Positions 1 through 8,107 of a stretch of 64,000 bases of DNA are shown here, in pieces (the first letter of the stretch is position 1; each line of letters starts with the position of its first letter). The notes below the pieces were generated by a model. It was not told where the DNA came from, searched no databases, and worked only from the letters and a program-made list of their open reading frames with translations. Position numbers and translations under genes: made by a program. Source of the stretch: JACPPO01 sp965262505 (lineage in GTDB: Bacteria; Acidobacteriota; Vicinamibacteria; Vicinamibacterales; UBA2999); contig CBDHFM010000030.1 of assembly GCA_965262505.1 (NCBI GenBank), positions 3,906,001-3,970,000 on the forward strand, written 5' to 3'.

Positions 1-320
1 GCGCCGCCGATTGTTCCGCCCGTCGTGATGGTCGCGTTGCCTTCGATAACGGCCCACACTTCGGCTTCCTGCTCGTGCGCGGCGGGTCTCTGAGGCAGCC
101 TGCGGTGCTCGAGCGCGAGTCGATAGGCACCGACCCGTTCAACCAATATATTTGCCCGGTTCGTCGCGCCCTCGGCGATCGGCAGGAAACCGGCCGCCAC
201 TTCGCTGGCCGTGAGGTGTGTCGCGATGTTCACGTTCGCGGGCGCATTCGGAGCTTGCTGCATCGAGGCAGACGACGAAAACAACAGAATGAAGGTGCAC
301 ACGGTCACGATGGTTCGCAT
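1..320 (-). CDS. Exported cupin-like protein (partial, C-terminus off the window)
   Basis: Reading the minus strand from ATG at 320 gives a hydrophobic signal sequence (MRTIVTVCTFILLFSSSASM) and then an open frame to the window edge. The visible part includes the segment ERVGAYRLALEHR followed by EAEVWAVIEGNATITTGG, the pattern of a small cupin barrel strand pair (an acidic residue, then V-x-G-x-A/G-T). A ribosome site (ggagg) lies just upstream of the ATG. The gene is divergent from the SMP-30-like gene at 521. The metal-binding histidines cannot be judged fully because the 3' end is missing. The cupin call is an inference from the short motif; the export signal is seen directly. Confidence 0.55.
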   Translation of the reverse strand, partial: MRTIVTVCTFILLFSSSASMQQAPNAPANVNIATHLTASEVAAGFLPIAEGATNRANILVERVGAYRLALEHRRLPQRPAAHEQEAEVWAVIEGNATITTGGTIGG

Positions 321-520
321 CTCGATTCCTCCACGTAGCTATTTCGACCAGTCGGCAGCACACCGCCGACCCCAGGGCGATGGGTAGCCGGGAACCGGTT
401 GGATTATAGGGGAAACGGTTCAGGAGAGCCCGCACGCGCAAGTGCTAGGCTCCTCACCTGGCGGCTATAGGGCAGGTGGCGCGGCCGGAGCGTGACGTGC
501 CATTCTCTACGGGAGGATTT

Positions 521-1465
521 ATGAAAACGAAGGCAGTGTTCACGATCATGGGGTGTGTTCTGGGATCGGCTCTCATGCTGCGCCCGGCCGCTGCGCGGCA
601 GCAAGCGCAGGCCGAGACGCCGATAACGACTCAGCGCATCCCGGGGGTTGTCGCCGCTGGCACGAGAGTTGAGCGCGTCTGGACCGGACTGCGGGCCGCG
701 GACGGGCTCATCAGCGAACCCGACGGGACGCTGCTGCTGCCTGAGCAGCGAGCGGATCGGATCAGCAGGTTCAGCGCGGACGGAACGATCACGCTGTACC
801 TGGAGGACACGAACGAAGCCGGCGGGATCGCGTTCGACGCAATGGGCCGCCTCATTTCTGTGGAGAGAAGAATGCCCCGGGTGCGTGTCCTCGTTCCGGA
901 ACGCAGAGTCCTGGTGGACGCCTACGAAGGCGAGCCGCTCCAGCGGCTGAGCGATATCGTCGCAGACCAGAAGGGGGGCGTGTACTTCACGGAGGGAGCC
1001 AACTCCGCGGTCTACTACCTCGACTCCGGCGGCGGATTGACCTGCGTTGCCAGTGACATCGACGGCGCAAACGGGGTCACGCTGAGTCCGGATGAGCGCA
1101 CGCTCTACGTGACCAATAGGGAGGCCGGCATCCTGGCCTACGACGTTGCCCAGGATGGGAGTATCGAAAACAGCCGGCCGTTCGTGAAACCCGAAGGCGG
1201 ACAGGACGGCATGGCGGTTGACGGCGCCGGACGGCTCTATGTGGCGGGCCGGTCTGGCGTTCAGGTCTTCAGCCCGCAGGGACAGTTCCTGGGACTGATT
1301 CCCGTACCCCGACCCACAACGACCTTGGCCTTTGCCGGACCGGACAAGAAGACGCTCTATGTCATCGGGCGCGGGAACGATGGTCCAGGCGGTGACAGTG
1401 GGGACGCCAGGTCGATGTACAGGATCTCGATGGTTGCCGAGGGTTTCAAGGGCCGCGCCAAGTAG
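521..1465 (+). CDS. Exported SMP-30/gluconolactonase-like beta-propeller protein
   Basis: 314 residues starting at ATG 521, chosen because gggagga lies 8 bases upstream and a signal peptide follows (MKTKAVFTIMGCVLG, then an Ala-rich region ending RQQAQAET). The body has repeated propeller-strand motifs: DGLISEPDGTLLLPEQ, GGIAFDAMGRLISVE, GVYFTEG, NGVTLSPDERTLYVTN, DGMAVDGAGRLYVAG and TLAFAGPDKKTLYVIG, typical of SMP-30/gluconolactonase/LRE proteins with a metal-dependent lactone- or ester-hydrolysing site. The E of the first blade and the N/D of NGVTLSPD match the family's metal ligands. The substrate cannot be told. The frame is open further upstream, but the region before 521 lacks a ribosome site and coding character. 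Confidence 0.75.
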   Translation: MKTKAVFTIMGCVLGSALMLRPAAARQQAQAETPITTQRIPGVVAAGTRVERVWTGLRAADGLISEPDGTLLLPEQRADRISRFSADGTITLYLEDTNEAGGIAFDAMGRLISVERRMPRVRVLVPERRVLVDAYEGEPLQRLSDIVADQKGGVYFTEGANSAVYYLDSGGGLTCVASDIDGANGVTLSPDERTLYVTNREAGILAYDVAQDGSIENSRPFVKPEGGQDGMAVDGAGRLYVAGRSGVQVFSPQGQFLGLIPVPRPTTTLAFAGPDKKTLYVIGRGNDGPGGDSGDARSMYRISMVAEGFKGRAK

Positions 1466-1703
1466 CGGGCGCGATTTCCCGATCAGACATGAGACCTCAC
1501 CTACCTACGACTATGGATTGAGCAGGTGAGTTCCTCATTCATGTACCAACGCTCCGCAGTACCGCCTCGGCATGGGCAACTCGTATTGACTCACGGGTTG
1601 TGCTGTGCTAAACCGTGACATTTGCTTAACCTGTCGCGTGTCATGCAGTTACCGTCAGGTGCGGCTTTTCGGCTGCTGACGGTCGAGGATCGAGGAGGGT
1701 CGG

Positions 1704-2576
1704 GTGAGGAAACTTCTTGTCGTCTCCATAGGGATCGCAGGGCTGACCCTGTCGCTCATTGCGCAGGCGCAGGCGCCTGCGGAGGAACAAGCTCCTGAGC
1801 GGCGCGGCAACCCCGGGCTCTTCGGGGAGTTCACGCCGCGGGTCTCCGAGGAGATCGGCAACGGCCCGGTGCCGCGACTGCACGACGGCAAGCCGGACCT
1901 GTCCGGCCCGTGGGTAGGCGGCGGCTCGAACAACAACATGGAAGCCGATGCCGGCATGGAGCCGGGGGAGATGGATGCGCTGTTGCTCCCCTGGGCGAAG
2001 GCGCTGCGGGACGCACGGAGTGAAGACGACGAGCCCTATCTGTACTGCACGCCGATGGGCGTGCCGCGCGTGAACCCGTATCCGTGGCGGTTCGTGCAGG
2101 CCTACATGGCGGCGGGCCCGACCCACATCTTCGTCATCCACGAGAACGGCGACGCCGGCGGGCACCGGCAGATCTTCATGGATGGCCGGCCGCACCCGGT
2201 CGATCCGCTCCCGACCTGGTGGGGGCACTCGATCGGCGAGTGGGACGGGGACACGCTGGTCATCGACACGGTGGGCTACAACGACAAGTTCTGGTTCGAC
2301 AGCCGCGGCACGCCGCACACCGAGCAGCTGCACACGATCGAGCGGTGGACGCGCATCAATTACGGGTCGATGACCAACGTCTTCACGCTCGACGACCCCG
2401 GTGCGTTTTCGCGGCCGTTCGACATGACGTTCACCGCCCGGGCGCTGCCGCCCGGCGACGAGATGATGGAGTTCATCTGCGCGGAGAACAACCAGTACGG
2501 GCCCGCCGGCGCCATCCCCAACATCTACCTTGAGAACGGTTACGGCCTGGAGGTGCCCGTTCCGAATCAGCCATAG
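1704..2576 (+). CDS. Exported WDG(D/E)TLV-motif protein, function unknown (copy 1)
   Basis: 290 residues from GTG 1704 with gaggaggg just upstream; the N-terminus is a signal peptide (MRKLLVVSIGIAGLTLSLIA, then QAQA). I do not recognise an enzymatic function. Recognisable blocks are LHDGKPDLSGPWVGGGSN, GVPRVNPYPWRF, IFMDGRPHP, WDGDTLVIDTVGYND, FDSRGTPHTEQLH and ICAENNQ. The same blocks recur in the genes at 6762, 46530 and 47429, so this is a paralogous family, four times in this window. It is followed 39 bases later by a DUF6152 gene and then a TonB receptor, suggesting one transcription unit. The N-terminal half is nearly as conserved with the 6762 copy as the C-terminal half, indicating a recent module duplication. 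Confidence 0.7.
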   Translation: MRKLLVVSIGIAGLTLSLIAQAQAPAEEQAPERRGNPGLFGEFTPRVSEEIGNGPVPRLHDGKPDLSGPWVGGGSNNNMEADAGMEPGEMDALLLPWAKALRDARSEDDEPYLYCTPMGVPRVNPYPWRFVQAYMAAGPTHIFVIHENGDAGGHRQIFMDGRPHPVDPLPTWWGHSIGEWDGDTLVIDTVGYNDKFWFDSRGTPHTEQLHTIERWTRINYGSMTNVFTLDDPGAFSRPFDMTFTARALPPGDEMMEFICAENNQYGPAGAIPNIYLENGYGLEVPVPNQP

Positions 2577-2615
2577 CTGACTCGGGGACGGGCTTAACGT
2601 GTAGGAGACGTGACG

Positions 2616-3011
2616 ATGCAAACACGGTTCGTGATGCTGGTGGTCGGTCTCGGCCTGTGCGGTCTGGCGGTGCCGGTCGGTGCCCACCACTCGTTTTCGG
2701 GGGAGTACGACGAGGAGAAGCTGGTCGAGGGGACCGGCGTGGTGACGAAGGTCGAATGGACCAATCCCCATATGCGGGTGTATGTGGATGTCACCGATGA
2801 CAACGGTGTCGTGACGACGTGGAACCTGGAGCTGGGCAGTCCCAATAGCGTGCTGCGACGAGGGTGGCTACGGAGCGACCTCAAGCCGGGCGACCAGATC
2901 TCGTTCACAGGCTACGGAGGTAAGGCCGTGCTGACCCGGAGTGTGGCGGATTCCATCACGCTCGCTGACGGGCGCCCCTTTACGGGGGCAAGAGGTGCGC
3001 CCGAACGTTAG
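2616..3011 (+). CDS. DUF6152 family exported protein (copy 1)
   Basis: 131 residues. ATG 2616 is preferred over GTG 2610 because aggag at about 2603 is 8 bases from the ATG and too close to the GTG. A signal peptide ends VGA, so the mature protein should begin HHSFSGEYD. The core shows the DUF6152 hallmarks: GVVTKVEWTNPHMRVYVDV, WNLELGSPN, RRGWLR, LKPGDQISFTGYGG and ITLADGRPF, consistent with a small beta-barrel (OB-like) periplasmic protein. Function is not established. It sits between a WDGDTLV-motif gene and a TonB receptor, and the same pair recurs at 6762/7691. The conserved mature N-terminal His-His and the NPH motif could form a metal site (inference). Confidence 0.8.
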   Translation: MQTRFVMLVVGLGLCGLAVPVGAHHSFSGEYDEEKLVEGTGVVTKVEWTNPHMRVYVDVTDDNGVVTTWNLELGSPNSVLRRGWLRSDLKPGDQISFTGYGGKAVLTRSVADSITLADGRPFTGARGAPER

Positions 3012-3181
3012 CGATAGCGTGTCCCGCGAGACCCCCGCGCCGGCCGTTTCAGCCGCGCGGTGGGTTGAATCTCGAAACACTCGAGACGAGAGCGTGCCCG
3101 GATCGACCCCCGGGGCGCGAAGACCTAGACTTACCTGGACCGAATGAGCTTGCGAGAGAGTCTGTTGAAGGAGTTGCATCA

Positions 3182-4933
3182 ATGAAACGAAATCTCAGCG
3201 AAGTTTGTCTCGGCGTACTGGTCGTGCTACTGGCCGGCACTACAGCCTGGGCGCAAGCCACGGCTCAGATGAGCGGCACGGTGACCGATGACACCGGCGG
3301 TGTGTTGCCGGGGGTCACGGTCGAAGTGACACAGACCGACACGGGGCTGACGCGGGTTGCCGTCACCGACGGGACCGGCACCTACGTGCTGACGAACTTG
3401 CCGGTCGGGCCCTATCAGGTGGAGGCTACGCTGGCTGGGTTCCAGACCTACGTTCAGACCGGCATCGTGCTCCAGGTCGGCGACCTGGCGGTGATCGATG
3501 CGGCGCTGGGGATCAGTGCGCTTCAGGAAACCGTCACGGTGGAGGCGGCGGCGCCGCTCGTCGACGTGCAGAGCGCCGGCATCGGCGAGGTGACCCAGAA
3601 CGAGGAGATCCTGGCGCTCCCGCTCAACGGGCGCAACCCGGTCGAGCTGATCGCCTTGGCCGGCGCGGCGCTCAATGTACGCAATTCGAGCGCCCGGAGC
3701 ATGACCGGGGGGATAGCCGTCTCGGTGGCCGGCGGGCTGTCCGCCGGCGTGGCGTTCATCCTCGACGGGGCCATCCACAACAATCCGCACAACAACCAGA
3801 ACCTGCCGTTTCCCTTCCCGGATGCGCTGCAGGAATTCCGGGTCGCCACGGGTGGCCTGTCGGCCGAAAACGGCGTGCACTCGGGGGCCGTGGTCAACGC
3901 GGTCACCAAGTCGGGCACGAATCGCTTTTCGGGGAACTTGTTCGAGTTTCTCCGAGACAAGCGGTTCAACTCACCCGAACACTTTGCCGCCATCGAGGCG
4001 GATGGCGAGCAGCAGGATGACGGGCTCAACCGCAACCAGTACGGCGGGACGGTCGGCGGGCCGATCGTGGAGAACCGGGTCTTTTTCTTCGCTGGCTACC
4101 AGGGCACCAGGCTGAAGCGATCGCCAACCTCGCGACTTGCCCATGTGCCCACGCCCGCGATGCTGGCGGGAGATTTCACCGCCTTCGCCTCGGCGGCGTG
4201 CAACAGCGGCCGGGCGGTCACGCTGGACCCACCGTTCGTCAACAACATGATCGACCCGGCGCTCTTCAGTCCCGCCGCGGTGAATATGTCGGGCTGGCTG
4301 CCGAGCACCGACGATCCCTGTGGGGAGAATCGGTTCACCCAGCAACAGGACCAGGACGAGTGGCAGGCTGTCGGCAAGGTCGACGTGCAGGTGAGCAACA
4401 ATCACTCGCTGTTCGGCCGGTATATCGTGACCACCATGACGAGAGAGCCGGCGTACGCCAACTCGGACAACGTCCTGACGGTGAACAACGGAGCCGGCCG
4501 TGATCAAATGGCCAATTCCGTGACCTTCGGCGATACGTTGATCGTCGGCGCCAACACCGTCCACGCGGTTCGGTTCGCGTTCAACCGGTCGGCCCTTAAG
4601 GCTGTGATCGAACCCTATTTTGAGCCCGCCGATCTGGGGATGAAGGTGTACAACTACTCCCCGGTGAAAGAAATGGGCTTCACTGTGACCGACGGGTTCG
4701 GCCTCGGCGGCGGCAACAACTCCACCTCGAACTTCGCCACTAATGACTTCCAGGTGGCCGACGACCTCACGCTGGTCCGCGGGGCCCACCAGTTCTCCAT
4801 TGGCGGGAACTTTGCCTACTGGAATTCGAAGCAGGTAATACACGCGCGGTCGGGTGGCGCCTGGACCATCGACGGCAACACGACCGGCCTGGGGCTGGCC
4901 GATTTCCTGATCGGGTCGCTTGGGCGCATATAG
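3182..4933 (+). pseudogene. TonB-dependent receptor, N-terminal part, ended by an in-frame TAG
   Basis: From ATG 3182 there is a signal peptide (MKRNLSEVCLGVLVVLLAG...WAQA), a carboxypeptidase-regulatory-like beta-sandwich at about residues 25-110 (GTVTDDTGGVLPGVTVEV, LPVGPYQVEATLAGF), a plug domain (EEILALPLNGRNPVELI, FILDGA, GAVVNAVTKSGTNRFSG) and the first barrel strands. Translation stops at TAG 4931-4933. The next codons stay in the same frame and continue with a normal receptor barrel from MDQKYIGLYAQD (4958), so the break is one nonsense codon rather than two genes; a CAG to TAG change would explain it. Such receptors import large substrates across the outer membrane or bind glycans. 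Without suppression the product lacks most of its barrel and should be non-functional, unless this is a sequencing error. Confidence 0.8.
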
Positions 4934-4957
4934 CATGGCGGGACCAGCGGGGCGGAT

Positions 4958-6727
4958 ATGGATCAGAAGTACATCGGACTCTACGCCCAGGACGCCTGGA
5001 GGGTGGGGGACCGCGTCACGCTGAATCTGGGCCTTCGGTGGGAGCCTTTCTTTGGACAGAACCTCGCCGATGAGGCCATCACGGTGTTCTCCCAGGAGGC
5101 GTTCGATCAGGGCCGCCACAGCACGGTCTTCCTGAACGCGACGGCCGGCCTGCTCTACTTTGGCGACGAGGGCTTCCCCAACCGGCGGTCGGGCATGAAT
5201 ATTCAGTGGTGGAACTTCTCGCCGCGCGCGGGGGTTGCCTGGGACGCGGGCGGCGACGGCCGCACGGCGGTTCGGGCGTCCTATGCGATGGTGTATGACT
5301 TCCCGACCGGGGAAGTGCACCTGATCAACTCCACCTCGCCGCCGTTCGGCAACCGCTTGTCGATCTTCAATCCTCCGGGGGGGATCGACGATCCGTATGG
5401 GCACATTGGGGGCGACCCGCACCCGATTGAGACGAACGCCAATACCATCTTCCCGGTCGGCGGATCGATCGGCACGATTGACCCGAACATCAACGCGCCC
5501 CGTGTCCAGCAGTGGAGCGTGACGGTCGAACAGCAGCTGGGGGACGTCTGGCAGGTGGCCGCGAGCTACCTGGGCAGCTACACGGACCGCCTGTGGGGCA
5601 CGATCGGCCTCAATCCTGGCATCTTCTTTGGAACCGGCTCCTGCACGCTCGCCGGGCCGAACGGCACGTCTCAGACCTTCAGCCGGTGCGGCACGCGATC
5701 GACGCTGGACCGGCGGCGCGTGTTGTATCAGGCGAATCCGGACGAGGGGCAGTTCATCGGCCCGCTGGATCGGTATGTCTCGGCGGGCAAGCAGGACTAT
5801 CGCGGCTTGAAGCTCTCGCTCCGGCGCCGCGCCGTCAACGGCCTGAGTCTCAACACGAACTACACGCTGGGCCGTTGCTGGGGCAACCTCACCCCCGAAT
5901 GGTTCTGGCAGACACAGGCCAACTACCTGAAGCCGGACGACCCGAGTTTTGACGCCGGGCACTGCCTCCAGGACCGGAAGCACATCGGGAACATCACGCT
6001 GGGCTACGTGACGCCGCAGGAGATGGGCGTGCTCTTGTCTGACTGGAGGATTTCGGGCACCCTTGCCGCGCGGTCGGGCAGCTGGCTCACCGTCGACACC
6101 GGCACCACCGGCGATGACGCGCGCAACGGCATCAGGTCGCAGCGGGTCAATCAGATCTCCGATGACGTCTATGGTCCGGGTAAAGACGCCTCCAACCTGG
6201 GCCCCGGGGAGCGGATTGAGAACTACCTGAACCGGGCGGCGTTCGAGCGGCCGGCGGCGGGCACCTACGGGGACCATGTCTTCAACAGCATCGAAGGCCC
6301 GGGCTTCTGGAACGTTGATCTGGCCGTGGCGCGATTCATTCGGTTCGCGGCCGTCCAGAGCCTCGAGTTGCGCGTCGAGGTGTTCAACCTGTTCAACAAC
6401 TTCAACTGGGGCATGCCCAGGGATGACTTCAGGCGCGCGAATTTCGGCCGCATCGACTCACAGGCGGGCTCCCCGCGCATTTTCCAGTTCGGGATCAAGC
6501 TACGGCTTCTAGAGGAAGGAAATAGGTACGGCGTCTGGAATGAATTGAGCGGGGGTGGTCAGTGTGGAGGGGAAGCAGGCGCTCCCCTCCACACTGACTC
6601 GTTTCTGGCTCCCGGCGATTCCGTTGATGAATCAGCACCCCGGTGTTGTCACCCCCAAGCCGAGAGTAGTGCAATCATTACCACTGACGGCCGAAACTTG
6701 TTCGTCGGGAAGAAGCCAGGGCGATGA
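4958..6727 (+). pseudogene. TonB-dependent receptor, C-terminal barrel part (same frame as 3182-4933)
   Basis: This continues the receptor interrupted at 4931, in the same reading frame. It holds barrel strands typical of the family (LNLGLRWEPF, FSPRAGVAWD, RVQQWSVTVEQQL, GLKLSLRRR, LELRVEVFNLFNNFNWG). There is no ribosome site before the first ATG, so independent translation is unlikely. The 3' end is also odd: the barrel should end after FQFGIKLR plus an aromatic residue. In the +1 frame ttc tag occurs at 6507-6512, while the actual frame reads through to 6727 and adds about 70 residues of non-barrel sequence. That fits a one-base insertion just before the stop. Loss of the terminal aromatic residue would be expected to weaken recognition by the BAM machinery. 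Confidence 0.75.
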
Positions 6728-6761
6728 CGCCGATGTCCTTCAGGACCGAGGAGGATTTAGC

Positions 6762-7643
6762 GTGAGAAAGCTTCTTGCAGTTGTCGTGACACTCGGAGGG
6801 CTGACCCTGCCGCTGCTTGCGCAGACAACAGCGCCGGAGCCGGTCGAGGGAGTCGGCAGCGGGGCGCGGGTAAGCCCCAACCGCGTTGGCAAGCTAGGGA
6901 CGGAATGGGTTCCGATTGCCCCCGCGGCAATCGCGGCAGGACCGGTGCCGAGATTACACGACGGCAAGCCGGACCTGTCTGGTCCGTGGGTCGGGGGCGG
7001 CTCGAACAGCGACATCGAGGCCAACGGCGGGCTGAAGCCTGGCGAGCTGCCGCTGCTTCCGTGGGCCAGGGAGCTCCGAGACTCACGGAAAGACGAGGAT
7101 GAACCGTATCTGTACTGCACCCCAATGAGCGTGCCGCGCGTGAACCCGTATCCGTGGCGGTTCGTGCACGCCTACACCGCGAACGGTCCGACGCACATCT
7201 TCGTGCACCACGAGAACGGTGACGCCGGCGGGCACCGGCAGATCTTCATGGATGGGCGGCCGCACCCGGAGGTTCCCATACCGACGTGGTGGGGGCACTC
7301 GATCGGGCAGTGGGACGGGGACACGCTCGTCATCGACACGGTTGGCTACAACGACAAGTTCTGGTTCGACAGCCGCGGCACGCCGCACACCGAGCAGTTG
7401 CACACGATCGAGCGGTGGACGCGCATCAATTACGGGACGATGACCAACGAGTTCACGCTCGACGACCCCGGCGCGCTCTCCCGACCCGTGAATTTGAAGT
7501 TCATGGCGAGGGCGCTGCCGCCGGGCGAGGAACTGATGGAGTTCATTTGCGCCGAGAACAATCAGTTTGGCATTGCCGCGGGCCTTCCCAATATTTACAG
7601 GGAAAATGGCTTTGGGCTTGAAGTTGAGGTGCCCACGCCGTAG
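6762..7643 (+). CDS. Exported WDG(D/E)TLV-motif protein, function unknown (copy 2)
   Basis: 293 residues from GTG 6762 (cgaggagga upstream), signal peptide MRKLLAVVVTLGGLTLPLLA ending in Ala-Gln. It is a close paralogue of the gene at 1704: shared blocks include LHDGKPDLSGPWVGGGSN, LYCTPM, PRVNPYPWRFV, HENGDAGGHRQIFMDGRPHP, WDGDTLVIDTVGYNDKFWF and HTEQLHTIERWTRINYG. The region between residues 20 and 60 differs (Pro/Glu-rich here). It is followed by a DUF6152 gene at 7691, reproducing the order at 1704-3011. The frame is open upstream into the tail of the broken TonB gene, but no start there has a ribosome site. Function is unknown. Confidence 0.7.
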   Translation: MRKLLAVVVTLGGLTLPLLAQTTAPEPVEGVGSGARVSPNRVGKLGTEWVPIAPAAIAAGPVPRLHDGKPDLSGPWVGGGSNSDIEANGGLKPGELPLLPWARELRDSRKDEDEPYLYCTPMSVPRVNPYPWRFVHAYTANGPTHIFVHHENGDAGGHRQIFMDGRPHPEVPIPTWWGHSIGQWDGDTLVIDTVGYNDKFWFDSRGTPHTEQLHTIERWTRINYGTMTNEFTLDDPGALSRPVNLKFMARALPPGEELMEFICAENNQFGIAAGLPNIYRENGFGLEVEVPTP

Positions 7644-7690
7644 TAAGTGAGAGCGCGCTAAGGTCTGACGAATTTCTGGAGGCGTGGCGT

Positions 7691-8086
7691 ATGAGAAGGA
7701 AGCTCAGCGTGTTGGTGACTGGTGTCGGGCTGTGCTGGTTGATGGTGCCGCTGGTCGCGCACCACGGAGCCGAGCTGGACTATGACCGCCAGAAGGCCGT
7801 CGCGGGGACGGGCGTTATCTCGAGAGTGGAATGGACGAACCCGCATATGCGCGTCTACGTGGATGTGACCGACGAGCAGGGGGTCGTGACGACCTGGAAC
7901 CTGGAGTTGGGAAGTCCCAATAGCGTGTATCGACGCGGGTGGACGAGAGACGATCTCAAACTTGGTGACAAGATTACGTTCAAAGGGTTCGGGGGGAGGA
8001 AAATATTGACCCGAGCCGTTGCCGAGGAGATCATCATGGCTGATGGTCGCCCGTTTACCGGAGCCACGGGGGTGCCGCAGAGGTGA
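7691..8086 (+). CDS. DUF6152 family exported protein (copy 2)
   Basis: 131 residues from ATG 7691 with tggagg 9 bases upstream. The signal peptide ends PLVA, so the mature protein starts HHGAELDYD. The body is almost the same as the 2616 copy: VISRVEWTNPHMRVYVDVTD, TWNLELGSPNSVYRRGW, LKLGDKITFKGFGG and ADGRPFTGATG. It lies 47 bases after the WDGDTLV-motif gene and is the last gene before a convergent minus-strand gene. The conserved His-His start and NPH segment are kept. Role unknown; the association with exported partner proteins and TonB receptors suggests a periplasmic accessory role (inference). Confidence 0.8.
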   Translation: MRRKLSVLVTGVGLCWLMVPLVAHHGAELDYDRQKAVAGTGVISRVEWTNPHMRVYVDVTDEQGVVTTWNLELGSPNSVYRRGWTRDDLKLGDKITFKGFGGRKILTRAVAEEIIMADGRPFTGATGVPQR

Positions 8087-8107
8087 TCGAACTCACGATT
8101 CCGCGTG

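Noticed and set aside
3971..6277. 768-residue open frame on the minus strand through the TonB gene
   Set aside because: Arg/Pro/Val-rich composition typical of an antisense shadow in GC-rich DNA; the plus strand holds the recognisable receptor.
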